From: an uncultured Phascolarctobacterium sp.
GTDB taxonomy: Bacteria; Bacillota; Negativicutes; Acidaminococcales; Acidaminococcaceae
Assembly: GCF_905212365.1 (NCBI RefSeq)
Contig: NZ_CAJMEH010000008.1
Coordinates: 1 to 50,222, forward strand
Reading direction: 5' to 3'
Length of the DNA: 50,222 nt
The notes beneath the pieces were generated by a model. That model ran no database searches. It had not been told where the DNA came from and saw nothing but the letters and a program-made list of their open reading frames with translations. Each line of letters starts with the position of its first letter. Positions within the stretch are counted from its first letter, which is position 1. Positions 41,767 to 50,222 of this stretch are shown here, in pieces. A program made the translations under genes and the position numbers.

Positions 41767-42993
41767 AATATAACCTATGGGAACTATGAGAGTTTCGCTG
41801 TCTAAAGCTCCCAGTTTTTCGCTTAAACAAATTATTGCGCCGGTTCCTCGTTTTAGCGGAGCTTTGTCTAATACGGAAAATGATGCGGTCATACGCTTTT
41901 CCGGCATGGCTGACTTCTTTATTTCTAAGGGATAAAGCTTGCCGTCGCTTTCTAAAAGCAGGTCGATTTCTTTGGCATCCTTATCGCGGTAGTAATAAGC
42001 GTAGGGTTCTAAGCCATGATAATAATAGCTTTTCATGATTTCGGAAACGACGTAATTTTCAAAGAGCGCACCGTTCATAGCGCCGTTTTGGGTTACTTCC
42101 GGAGAGCTCCATTTTGTTAGGTAGCATACTAATCCGGTATCATAAAAATAAAGCTTAGGAGTTTTTAACGTGCGCTTTAAGACATTGTTGGAATAGGTAT
42201 GCAAATAAAAAATTATGCCTAGTGTTTCCAGGATATTCAGCCAATTTTTGACCGTGGCTTGGTCGATATCTGCATCATCGGCTATGCCTTTATAATTTAG
42301 CTGTTGACTGCATCGAGCGGAAACCGCTGTGATAAACCTCATAAACTTCAATGAATCGATAGCGTTGGAAAGCTCGCGTACATCGCGGTTAAGGTAGGTG
42401 CTGAGATAGCTGGAATAGAAAATATTACGGTCAGAAACTTCACCGCTGCAAAGAGCAGGCATACTCCCTAGCCAAATATCTTCAAAAATCTTTGGCGCGG
42501 TCAGCACAGGCGCAGAATTGCTTTTGCTGCGTAAATTCATAAGATTTACTTGGAAAGGAGCACCTTCGCTGTCATATCGTTCGCTTTGAGATAAGGAAAA
42601 TAATTTTAAAAGCGCTACCCGTCCGGCTAAGGATTCCTGAACGCCGCGCATCAGCTTATATAGCTGCGAGCCTGTAAGCCAAAAGCTTCCGGGAATATGT
42701 TTTTGGTCGGCGTGAATTTTTATATGTGTAAAGAGCTGGGGCGCGTATTGTACTTCGTCGATTAAAAGTGGCGGCTGATGAATCTGCAAAAACATAGCCG
42801 GATCATTTTGAGCCAAATCGCGCTCGTTAAGGTCGTCCAAGGAGACGTATTCACGAGGCTGCATTTCATGCTTCATCAGTTCGCGGAGCATGGTGGTTTT
42901 GCCAACCTGACGCGGTCCGGTAATTAAAATTACAGGATATTCCTTGCTTAATTGCAATACTTTGTCTTGCAGCTGCCTGTTGATGTATACCAT
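41764..42993 (-). CDS. AAA+ ATPase of the AAA_14/DUF4143 type
   Basis: A 409-aa protein. Residues 20-150 are an AAA_14 ATPase domain (Walker A GPRQVGKTT, Walker B PLLIDEVQY, sensor FWLTGSQ). The C-terminal half (~210-400) is a DUF4143-like domain with a PD-(D/E)xK-like stretch, KEIDLLLESDGKLYPLEIKK. Many bacteria carry several such genes; their role is unclear, and they are often horizontally exchanged. ATG 42993 is chosen after AAAGAAG rather than the GTG 9 bases upstream. Its promoter lies between two related 40-bp palindromes. Confidence 0.85.
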   Translation of the reverse strand: MVYINRQLQDKVLQLSKEYPVILITGPRQVGKTTMLRELMKHEMQPREYVSLDDLNERDLAQNDPAMFLQIHQPPLLIDEVQYAPQLFTHIKIHADQKHIPGSFWLTGSQLYKLMRGVQESLAGRVALLKLFSLSQSERYDSEGAPFQVNLMNLRSKSNSAPVLTAPKIFEDIWLGSMPALCSGEVSDRNIFYSSYLSTYLNRDVRELSNAIDSLKFMRFITAVSARCSQQLNYKGIADDADIDQATVKNWLNILETLGIIFYLHTYSNNVLKRTLKTPKLYFYDTGLVCYLTKWSSPEVTQNGAMNGALFENYVVSEIMKSYYYHGLEPYAYYYRDKDAKEIDLLLESDGKLYPLEIKKSAMPEKRMTASFSVLDKAPLKRGTGAIICLSEKLGALDSETLIVPIGYI

Positions 42994-43005
42994 TATATTC
43001 ACTTC

Positions 43006-43045
43006 TTTCGGAAAATATTGGACTATAATCTTATTTTATCCGAAA
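43006..43045. repeat. 40-bp imperfect palindrome, copy 1
   Basis: Ends TTTCGGA/TCCGAAA with a partly paired centre. Overlaps the -10 (TAAAAT, 43033-43038, minus strand) of the AAA+ gene promoter, whose -35 TTGCTA is at 43056-43061 with a 17-bp spacer. It is 31/40 identical to copy 2. Confidence 0.65.
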
Positions 43046-43069
43046 CAAAGCACTTTAGCAAGAAAAAAA

Positions 43070-43109
43070 CTTCGGACAAAATTGGATAGTAATCCTATTT
43101 TTTCCGAAG
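43070..43109. repeat. 40-bp imperfect palindrome, copy 2, also a minus-strand terminator
   Basis: Ends CTTCGGA/TCCGAAG, inner stem GGAT/ATCC. Read on the minus strand it is a long hairpin followed directly by TTTTTTTC, so it can terminate the MerR/cyclase-like transcript. Confidence 0.7.
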
Positions 43110-43128
43110 AGTATCTTCGAGGGGTGTA

Positions 43129-43815
43129 TTAGGATGGGGTCGTTATATTTTGCGCAGAGCAGCCATAACAAGCGATATGATTTATATAATAGGCTTTGGT
43201 AAAATATTCTTGCTCTATTTTTGTGAGCTGTTGATAGATAGCGTGCGAAATCAATAAATTTGGATAATGATCGTTATTAGCGTTATTACATAAAATTTCT
43301 GCCCGTTCTAATACATCTCCCAACCAAAGATTTTTTTTAGTATTATCAGATGTGCTAAAATGTGTGTATCCGCAGTCAGCGGAGATGGCTATTTGCAGTA
43401 AAGGCTCTTCGCATTCTGATAAAGCTGTATTTATCGATTTGAACAGATCGTATAATTTGTTAATTAATTCTATGGTATGAAGCTGTATATTTGTATCGGG
43501 TTCTGTTAAAATGATGGTGAGCAGATTTTTGTGCTGACATATTTCCAATACGGCTTTTTTTGCTTCCAATAAATTTTCCAGCATATCATAATATATGTAA
43601 AAAGCAATTTTAAAAGCAGGATTGCGTCTGAAATTTGTTATATCTTTAGCAGGATATAATCTTACGCAAACAGCAATTATGTGTATGGTTTTTAAATTAC
43701 CAAAGCGCTTTTGCAATAAGGATTTTCCTTGCTGGCTTTCATAAGAGTATGTAATTATTTTGCGCCTTATGGAATCATATTTTAAAGTGTTATTACTACT
43801 GATATAGTTATTCAT
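43129..43815 (-). CDS. Degenerate class III nucleotidyl cyclase-like domain protein
   Basis: A 228-aa protein. The second half follows the class III cyclase homology domain: LLQIAISADCGYTHF (strand and glycine turn), LWLGDVLERAEILCNNAN (equivalent of the GDxVNxAARL helix) and NLLISHAIYQQL. The two metal-binding Asp positions appear lost: the first strand reads AVCVRLYPAKD where FxDI is expected, and HKNLLTIIL stands where GDxxxAxF is expected. Catalysis is therefore doubtful; a ligand-sensing or scaffold role is more likely. The start overlaps the MerR-type gene stop by 8 bases, so the two are coupled. Confidence 0.6.
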   Translation of the reverse strand: MNNYISSNNTLKYDSIRRKIITYSYESQQGKSLLQKRFGNLKTIHIIAVCVRLYPAKDITNFRRNPAFKIAFYIYYDMLENLLEAKKAVLEICQHKNLLTIILTEPDTNIQLHTIELINKLYDLFKSINTALSECEEPLLQIAISADCGYTHFSTSDNTKKNLWLGDVLERAEILCNNANNDHYPNLLISHAIYQQLTKIEQEYFTKAYYINHIACYGCSAQNITTPS

Positions 43816-44641
43816 CTTCTTTTTCCTTCGCGTAAATCAAAGTACAGTAATCGTTGGCGTTACTGGTCATCAAGCTATTAATAATATTAACGGCGTAAAT
43901 ATTACCAGTAAAATCTTTAGATAAGGATTTTAACGCTTTGAGAAATTTTTTTACTGTCATAGCTAAATTTTTGCCGTTGTCGTATGAAAAATAGCATAAA
44001 TAATTCCCTGACGGATTAAATCCTAACTCGTTTTTATCAAATTCTTCAGGATGGTCAGTTTTTAAAAAGAAACGAGCAACAGAAAAATCTTGTTTGAGTA
44101 CGTTTTTTATAGAGTAGTATGCGCCTAATTGATAATGTGGCCAGGTATTATCATAGAATCCCTTGAAAAATAAATCATTTGCTATATTGGAATCATTTTC
44201 TGTATAATTGGCGTTTATATTGAGAGGAGCTGAGTGGATCATAAACCATTCAGGTAAATAAATAGTGAAAATCGTATTTGCTTGATGAAGTTCAGTGAGA
44301 CGGTAGTAATAATTAAGGTTATATATAGTATTGCGAACTGCATTATACTCTTTTATGGATTTATCTAAAATTTTATATATATCCATATAATGCTTCATAG
44401 AAAGCTTGAAGTCATTTTCTTCTATAGTTTGTTTAATAATTTGTAAGGGTATCTGTGCTTTAACTCCAAAAATGATTCTGGTTAATTGCAATGCTTGCTC
44501 GGGCAAATAATAACGATATTTATTATCTCCAACATGCGCTGGCTTTAGTATTCCGATACGGTCGTAGTATTTAATTGTATCAATAGGAATGTGCGTAAAA
44601 CTGCTGAACTCTCTTACAGTCAAAAAGCCTGTAGTATTCAT
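43808..44641 (-). CDS. MerR-family transcriptional regulator with long effector domain
   Basis: A 277-aa regulator. Residues 5-75 are a MerR winged helix: LTVREFSSFTHIPIDTIKYYDRIGILKPA, then YRYYLPEQALQLTRII. A helical linker (~75-125) leads to a C-terminal domain (~130-277) that may be a GyrI-like effector pocket, though similarity is weak. No metal-binding Cys pattern of classic MerR is evident. It is divergent from the TonB/FecBCDE operon, whose promoter has the 19-bp spacer and internal dyad expected for MerR control. Confidence 0.85.
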   Translation of the reverse strand: MNTTGFLTVREFSSFTHIPIDTIKYYDRIGILKPAHVGDNKYRYYLPEQALQLTRIIFGVKAQIPLQIIKQTIEENDFKLSMKHYMDIYKILDKSIKEYNAVRNTIYNLNYYYRLTELHQANTIFTIYLPEWFMIHSAPLNINANYTENDSNIANDLFFKGFYDNTWPHYQLGAYYSIKNVLKQDFSVARFFLKTDHPEEFDKNELGFNPSGNYLCYFSYDNGKNLAMTVKKFLKALKSLSKDFTGNIYAVNIINSLMTSNANDYCTLIYAKEKEDE

Positions 44642-44673
44642 GGTAAATTATAACATCTCTTTTCTAAAATCCC

Positions 44674-44704
44674 TTGACTTGTGACTTACTCACACCTTTA
44701 TAAT
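44674..44704 (+). promoter_or_regulatory. MerR-type promoter/operator of the TonB-FecBCDE operon
   Basis: TTGACT (44674-44679), 19-bp spacer, TATAAT (44699-44704). The spacer holds the perfect dyad TGTGA-CTTAC-TCACA (44680-44694). Over-long spacers with a central dyad are the hallmark of promoters twisted open by MerR proteins. Confidence 0.8.
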
Positions 44705-44780
44705 ACTATAAAACAGTATTGAATACAATTGCTATTTAAAATTGTTTGCTGTTAAATTTATCGGTGTTAAGGGGGTTTAT

Positions 44781-46945
44781 ATGATGAAGAGAAAAAATTT
44801 GAAATTTGCTGTATTGTTGACTATATTACAAGCAGCGGCTTCGGTATGTTATGCAGAAGATATTATGAGTACGACTCTTGATGAGATTGTTGTTGAGGCT
44901 GACAGGCTAACTATTGCAGACGGACGCTTTGCTACAACACAAGAAGTGGGCTTATTGGGTAAAAAGTCGGTTATGGAAACGCCATTACATCAAGTGACCT
45001 TAACAAGTAAGGTTATTGATGAATTTTCCCGTCCCGGCAGAGGTATGCTGGATGCTTTGACCTTGGATCCTTCTATACGTACAACTAATGGGTCTATGGA
45101 TACAAGCGTATATATTAGAGGATTTTCTGGTTCTGCTAAAGCATGGAATTTAAACGGCGTGCCTAACATGACGCATCAGAAACAAATGCCATATAATTTT
45201 GCCGAATCTGTTTCCTTTATTTCAGGTCCCGCTATTGGCGTAGCAGGAAATTCTTCCCCTTTTAATGCGCAGTCAGGCGGTTCTATCAATATGACTAGTA
45301 AAAAAGCTGGAGACAGCCGTAATGCCAGTGTGGAATTAGGCTGGGCCAGCGATAGTTATTTGATTCAGAAAATTGACGTTGGGGATCGTTTTGGTAAGGA
45401 TAAGGAATGGGGCCTACGTTTAAATGCGATGAATGCAGTAGGCGATTTACGCCAAGATGGTGCGAATGATAAGCAGCGAAATGTTTATTTAAATTTGGAT
45501 CGTAAAGGCAAGCATTCTAAAACTAATTTGTTGGCAGGATATGATTATGATAATAACAGCGGTTTGGGTAGTACCATTAATTTGGGTTCTGCAATTACAT
45601 CTTTGCCGCAAGTACCTAAGAACACTAAAACCTTAGCGCCGACTTGGAATAACGATACATATAAAAATACTGTAGTAGTTTTAAATCATGAACAAAATTT
45701 TGGGGGGAGAATGGCTTAAGCTATTTTATTAATGCTGGCTATCATAAAGAAGACTATACCAGCTGGCTGCAGCAATGGAGTTCCCGTACATTGAACGATA
45801 TGGCAGGCAATTATACTGGTGTTTATACACAGATGCCTGTTTATCATACTAATACTTATTTAGGCGCTGGCTTTAAAGGTAAATTTATGGCAGGCGGCTG
45901 GCAGAATGATTGGGTAGTAAATGTTGAACGTCAGGATTTTAAGCGAGATAGAGTTAATAATGTAAGTAATAATAACAAATATAATGTTAGCGGCAATATT
46001 TATACAGGCAGTCCTACGCCCAAGCCTAATGTATTTTGGGACCCTATTACCCATCAGTATACGACAGTAATGTATGGCTGGAGTGTTTTGGATACAATTA
46101 CGACACCAGATAAAAAGGTGGAATTAACCTTAGGCATGCACGGCCATAGGGTTGAGACTACTAATTATGATAATGGCAGCAACAGCGGATTACGCCGTAT
46201 TAGCGACGCTACCAGTCCTGTGGCTGCTATAGTTTATAAGGCTTCACCTAATCTGTCCTTTTATGCCGACCATACGGAGACCTTTACTGAGGGCTCTGCT
46301 GTAGGTACTAGCTATAATAATGATGGTGCAATGCTTCCACCTACCAAAACTAAACAAAATGAGATAGGTATGAAGGTCAAGAGCGGAAATCTTTTGCATA
46401 CCTTGAGCTTATTTGATATTACTCAGGAAAATGCTATTGATATTCTTGTATCAGAAGGGCCTAAATATAAAGTAAGGGCTTTGGATGGTGAAGAACGCCA
46501 TCGTGGTATAGAATATTCTGTTGTTGGCAGTTTAAATAAAAAATGGGACGCTATTTTCGGTGTATCCTATTTGCACGCTTACCAGAATAAAACGCAAGGT
46601 GGAGTTAATGACGGCCGCGTCGTAAGCGGTATACCTCGTTTAAGCGGAGATTTAGCTTTAATTTATAAGCCAGACGACAGTTGGAATATTACTGGCAGAA
46701 TAAACTATACTGGTACTACAAGCATTAGAGAAACATCTTCTTATGCGGCTCCAATAGATATTCCTTCAGCAACCATCCTAGATTTAGGCGCAAGCTATAA
46801 AACTAAGTGGGGAAATAATCCCGTAACGATCAGCGCTATGTGCTATAATGTGTTTGACCGTGATTACTGGTATGCTGCAGGTTCAAATTCTATAGGATTA
46901 GGCGCTCCGAGAACTTTTATGGTATCGGCAAAATTTGATTTTTAA
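44781..46945 (+). pseudogene. TonB-dependent siderophore-type receptor, frameshifted at a G6 tract
   Basis: The first frame (44781-45719) gives a signal peptide (KRKNLKFAVLLTILQAAASVCYA), TonB-box-like LDEIVVEADR, plug domain and early barrel. It stops after a run of six G at 45702-45707. The next frame, shifted by one base, continues at once with GENGLSYFINAGYHKEDY and runs to 46945 with a typical C-terminal FMVSAKFDF. Adding one G restores a single 721-aa receptor. It resembles siderophore receptors of the FhuA/FecA kind and heads a FecB-FecCD-FecE operon. Either a true or phase-variable frameshift, or a homopolymer sequencing error. Confidence 0.85.
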
Positions 46946-46959
46946 TAATATTATTCTTG

Positions 46960-47005
46960 AGTATAATCGAAGGCTCTATAAAAGCCTTTGATTATACTTC
47001 TTTAA
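46960..47005 (+). terminator. Hairpin terminator or attenuator between receptor and binding-protein genes
   Basis: AGTATAATCGAAGGCT, loop CTATAAA, AGCCTTTGATTATACT followed by TCTTT; long stem 14 bases past the receptor stop. Confidence 0.7.
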
Positions 47006-47014
47006 AATTAGCTT

Positions 47015-48028
47015 ATGCGAGTAATTGTTTTTATGTTTTTGAGTATCTGCATAATGATAAGCGGATGCGTTTCCAAAGATTTAGATTCAAAAGTTAATAC
47101 TGTAAAAAAAGATGATAGCAGTTCTTTTGTCGTTACCAGCTACGGTTCGGATTTGAAAAAGCATGATTATATTTATCCAAGGCATCCGAAAAAGGTAGTA
47201 GCTTTATGGCAAAATTCTGTAGAAACCTTGATTGCTTTAGGGGCTGTTGATAAAATTATTGCTTTTGGCGGTTTGGCTAATGAAAATTATCTTAAGCCAG
47301 AGCATAGGGAAGCCTTTGAGAAGATACCTATAAGAAGCAGGCAGGTGTTTTCACAGGAGAGCGTTCTTTTAATGGAGCCGGATTTTATTTTAGGTTGGTA
47401 TTTTGATTTTAGCGGTAAAGGTCGTTCTATAGGAACTACTGATTTTTGGAATAAACGTCATGTAAATGTTTATATGAATTTATTAAATGGAGCAGAATTT
47501 CAACCTACGCATACATTAGAGGATGAAATAAAATATATTAAAGATGTAGGAAGAATTGTTGGTAAGGAAACGCAAGCAGAAAATATCATTCATAATATTA
47601 CAGAAAGAATTGGCGCTTGCAAAAATAGACTTTCTTTAGGCAGAAAACCTAAAGTTTTAATTATCAGCAGCATTGGAAGCGGTGTTAGTATATATACGCC
47701 CAGAACCTTACCAGGTGATTTAGTTACACAGCTTGGCGGTATAGTGCTTGGTAAAGAAAATGAGAAAATAGGTGAAAATGAAACCATTAGCTTGGAAGAA
47801 ATTTTGATAAATGATCCTGATGTAGTTTTTATTTCTTCATCTCCTGAATATGCTCATCTGATGCTGGAAAAATTTAAAAATATACCTGCTTTGCGTAGTT
47901 TGCACTGCATAAGGAACAATAGCTGTTACATTATTCCTTTTTATACTATTCGCAGTCCAGGTGTTAGGGTAGTAGACGCTATAGAGATTTTTGCAAGTGG
48001 GTTGACGAAAGCGAGCGTTTCATCATGA
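47015..48028 (+). CDS. FecB-type siderophore-binding lipoprotein
   Basis: A 337-aa binding protein with a lipoprotein signal (FMFLSICIMISGC, Cys near residue 18). PKKVVALWQNSVETLIALGA and LLMEPDFILGWYFD are the two-lobed helical-backbone signatures of iron-chelate binding proteins. No clear ribosome site precedes ATG 47015; the next in-frame ATG at 47033 would shorten the signal. The stop overlaps the permease start by 4 bases (ATGA). The upstream receptor and downstream FecCD and FecE complete a metal-chelate uptake system. Confidence 0.88.
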   Translation: MRVIVFMFLSICIMISGCVSKDLDSKVNTVKKDDSSSFVVTSYGSDLKKHDYIYPRHPKKVVALWQNSVETLIALGAVDKIIAFGGLANENYLKPEHREAFEKIPIRSRQVFSQESVLLMEPDFILGWYFDFSGKGRSIGTTDFWNKRHVNVYMNLLNGAEFQPTHTLEDEIKYIKDVGRIVGKETQAENIIHNITERIGACKNRLSLGRKPKVLIISSIGSGVSIYTPRTLPGDLVTQLGGIVLGKENEKIGENETISLEEILINDPDVVFISSSPEYAHLMLEKFKNIPALRSLHCIRNNSCYIIPFYTIRSPGVRVVDAIEIFASGLTKASVSS

Positions 48029-49066
48029 AGTTGAAAATATATTTTCTGCTGGGCGGTATGATAATATTTCTTATTATAAGCTTTTTTACTGCTCTTAGTT
48101 ACGGAAATGCTTCTATACCGGTACGCCAAATTATAAAAGTTTTACTGCAGGGCTTACAATATCCTTTCCTTGTTGAGGATGGAGGACAGGGACCGATATA
48201 TGATATTATTTGGCTGCTGCGCATGCCGCGGATAATTTTAGCGATGTGTGTAGGCGCAGGACTTTCTGTAACAGGTGTTATTATGCAGGCCATAGTCAAA
48301 AATCCTCTGGCTGATCCATATATTTTAGGTATATCATCAGGAGCCTCGTTAGGTGCTACGATTGCAATTTTATTAGGAATAGGAGTCTTTTTGGGAGAAA
48401 ATTTTATAGGGTTAGCAGCGTTCGCTGGCGCATTTTTAGTATCTTTATTGGTTCTCATAATAGCCAATATAGGTGGGCAAGCTAATTCTGTTAAATTGAT
48501 TTTATCTGGTATGGTTCTCAATGCTGTTTGTTCAGCTTTTGCTAGCTTCGTAGTATATTTTGCTAATAATTTAGAAGGAATGCAAACTATTTCTTATTGG
48601 TTAATGGGAAGTCTTGCAGGAGCTAAATGGAGCCTCATTGCAATATTGGTTCCAGTAATATTATTGGGGACTGTTTTCTTTTGGTCGCAAAGAAATATTT
48701 TAAATATTATGTTGTTGGGTGATGAGGCTGCTATTACGTTAGGATATAGTTTACACAGATACCGTCAGCTTTATTTATTATTAAGTACTTTTATAGTAGG
48801 CTTCATAGTTTATGCTGCCGGAATGATTGGTTTTGTTGGTTTAATTGTACCGCATATTGTACGAATGCTTACTGGCTCTAATCATGCTAGGCTCATACCA
48901 TTGTCTGCGATAACAGGAGCTGCTTTTTTTGATTTGGGCTGATTTAGGGTGCAGGGTTATTATTCCTCGCACTGAGCTTCCGATAGGCATTTTAATTTCA
49001 ATGATAGGTGCGCCTACATTTATTTATCTTATGATAAAACGAACTTATGGGTTTGGAGGACAGTAG
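48025..49066 (+). pseudogene. FecCD-type ABC permease, frameshifted at a T7 tract
   Basis: The first 305 codons encode a normal permease (RMPRIILAMCVGAGLSVTGV, KNPLADPYILGISSGASLGA, AAGMIGFVGLIVPHIVRML). The frame stops at 48942 just after seven T (48924-48930). Removing one T continues with LIWADLGCRVIIP, then RTELPIGILISMIGAPTFIY, to a stop at 49064-49066, the expected family C-terminus; corrected length 346 aa. The truncated form would lack the last helix and probably be inactive. ATG overlaps the upstream stop. Confidence 0.85.
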
Positions 49067-49072
49067 TAGTAA

Positions 49073-49852
49073 ATGGAAATTACGGCGCAGGCAATAAATG
49101 TCATTTTTAATAAAAGGCATATTTTAGAAAAGTTAGATTTTAACTTACATGATAGAGAATTTGTAGGAATTATAGGACCTAATGGCAGCGGAAAAAGTAC
49201 ATTTCTTAAATGTGTGTATCGGGTACTGTGTCCTAGCTCTGGAACGATTAGATTTGATGGAAAAAATTTAGATGAGCTTAGCTACAGGGAATCTGCACAG
49301 CGGTTGGCTGTAGTTGCTCAGCATAATTTTTATAATTTTGACTTTTCCGTATTAGAGATAGTTTTAATGGGGCGTGCTCCTAATAAAGGCATTTTTGAAA
49401 ATACCAATGATCAAGATTATACTATTGCGTTTAATTCCTTAAAAACAGTGGGATTAGAGGAATTTGCTGAGCGTAATTTTTCTACATTATCTGGCGGGGA
49501 ACAACAGCGTGTTATTCTAGCAAGAGCCTTAACTCAACAAACAAGGTGCTTGGTTTTGGACGAACCTACAAATCACTTGGATATTAAATATCAATTACAG
49601 ATTATGGATATAGTGAAAAGTTTGAATATAAGCGTTGTAGCCGCCATACATGATTTGAATATTGCTGCAATGTATTGCGACAGATTAGTTGCTTTGAAAA
49701 ATGGAAAAATAATCGGCAACGGAAAACCTAAGAATTTACTGACTGAAAAATTTATATATGATGTGTATGGAATAAAATGCAAAGTTATATATGACGGTAC
49801 GGAAAAGATGAATATTATGTATTTACCGAAGCATTGGCAGAACAATGATTAA
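49073..49852 (+). CDS. ABC transporter ATP-binding protein, FecE/FepC type
   Basis: A 259-aa importer ATPase: Walker A GPNGSGKST, Q-loop VVAQHN, signature LSGGEQQRV, Walker B LVLDEPTNHLD, switch His AAIHDLN. It follows the permease by 6 bases and closes the receptor-FecB-FecCD-FecE operon. The operon is richer in A+T and in ATA/AGA/TTA codons than the housekeeping genes, which may point to horizontal gain. Confidence 0.93.
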   Translation: MEITAQAINVIFNKRHILEKLDFNLHDREFVGIIGPNGSGKSTFLKCVYRVLCPSSGTIRFDGKNLDELSYRESAQRLAVVAQHNFYNFDFSVLEIVLMGRAPNKGIFENTNDQDYTIAFNSLKTVGLEEFAERNFSTLSGGEQQRVILARALTQQTRCLVLDEPTNHLDIKYQLQIMDIVKSLNISVVAAIHDLNIAAMYCDRLVALKNGKIIGNGKPKNLLTEKFIYDVYGIKCKVIYDGTEKMNIMYLPKHWQNND

Positions 49853-49881
49853 TTAGTATATGCTATAGGTGTCTTACAACT

Positions 49882-49920
49882 AAAAAGCCTGCCTCCGCAG
49901 TTTTGCGAAAGCAGGCTTTG
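49882..49920. terminator. Bidirectional terminator between FecE-type and LrgB-like genes
   Basis: AAAAGCCTGC-CTCCGCAGTTTTGCGAAA-GCAGGCTTTGACTGTTT. Strong stem with A and T flanks, between convergent genes. Confidence 0.8.
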
Positions 49921-49955
49921 ACTGTTTATGCTGTGATTGCGCAGCGCTACTCTTA

Positions 49956-50222
49956 TTACCAAACGCTTTGCAGAAGCGGCAGCAGCAGGGGCGCAAAGAC
50001 AGAGGTGGCGATGCCCGTCAGGGCGATAGCCACACCGCCGATGGCCAGTTGAATTGTGCTGACGGCGGCGCAGGCGCTGGTGCCAAGGCCGTGGCTGGAC
50101 GCGCCGATGGCCAGCCCTGCGGCCAAGTCGCTTTTAATGCCAAAGACAGCCAGCAGCTTGTGATTAAAGGTAGCGCCTAAAATACCTGTAAAGATGACGG
50201 CGGCGGTGGTGAGCGCCGGAAT
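49956..50222 (-). CDS. LrgB/CidB-family membrane protein, C-terminal part (truncated by window edge)
   Basis: On the minus strand an open frame enters from the window end and stops at 49956. The ~88 residues visible read LTTAAVIFTGILGATFNH, then AAGLAIGASSHGLGTSA and, at the end, IGGVAIALTGIATSVFAP plus a short tail. These match the C-terminal part of LrgB, including the conserved ASHGxGTA-like element. LrgB works with LrgA as a holin-like or metabolite (pyruvate, glycolate) export pair; lrgA would be upstream, outside the window. GC is higher than in the preceding operon. Confidence 0.85.
   Translation of the reverse strand: MPALTTAAVIFTGILGATFNHKLLAVFGIKSDLAAGLAIGASSHGLGTSACAAVSTIQLAIGGVAIALTGIATSVFAPLLLPLLQSVW

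Overview
The window looks like a metagenome-style contig from a gut diderm Firmicute (Negativicutes, Acidaminococcaceae, most like Phascolarctobacterium). The reasons are a Firmicutes-type tig-clpP-clpX-lon-engB block in the same genome as two TonB-dependent outer-membrane receptors, a methylmalonyl-CoA mutase operon next to a DASS-type dicarboxylate transporter (succinate-to-propionate physiology), and three cobalamin riboswitches. The genus is an inference; no 16S gene is present. About the first 1.1-1.2 kb is different: it is GC-richer, encodes a transglutaminase-like protein and a GspF/PilC protein, and is joined in frame inside a FecCD permease gene. I read this as a chimeric join.

Layout. 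1-1.2 kb: foreign segment. 1.2-7.8 kb: 3' half of a FecCD permease, its ATPase, an ABC exporter and an uncharacterised nitrogenase-like trio (NifH-, NifD- and NifK-like). 7.9-15.9 kb: orphan Phd/YefM antitoxin, tRNA-Gly, tig-clpP-clpX, lon-engB and an AbrB-family membrane protein. 15.9-17.6 kb: a small transcription unit for two related 18-19 aa peptides, then cobalamin riboswitch 1 with a long hairpin-rich leader and an MsrA-like protein without its catalytic Cys. 17.8-23.5 kb: mutA-mutB-meaB. 23.6-24.1 kb: cobalamin riboswitch 2, which has no gene behind it. 24.2-27.4 kb: LysR regulator, three tiny ORFs and the DASS transporter, with two promoters carrying the same dyad. 27.7-34.3 kb: acyltransferase, then cobalamin riboswitch 3 ahead of a BtuB-like receptor, a binding lipoprotein, a ChuW/HutW-type radical SAM enzyme and a flavodoxin. 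34.4-41.7 kb: ABC-F protein, tadA, tRNA-Ser and a methionine/folate operon (metF, stand-alone MetH activation domain, metH lacking that domain). 41.8-44.6 kb, minus strand: AAA+ ATPase, a degenerate nucleotidyl-cyclase-like protein and a MerR-type regulator. 44.7-49.9 kb: second TonB receptor/FecBCDE operon with frameshifts in homopolymers in the receptor and permease genes. The window ends in an LrgB-like gene on the minus strand.

How the parts fit. Cobalamin is the common thread: methylmalonyl-CoA mutase and MetH use it, MeaB protects the mutase, and a riboswitch controls the BtuB-like uptake/processing operon. The DASS transporter could feed succinate to the mutase pathway. The strongest candidates for undescribed biology are the transporter-linked nitrogenase-like operon, the riboswitch-controlled tetrapyrrole radical SAM locus, the MerR plus cyclase-like regulatory pair with a 19-bp-spacer promoter, the gene-less riboswitch convergent to a LysR gene, and the tandem micropeptides.
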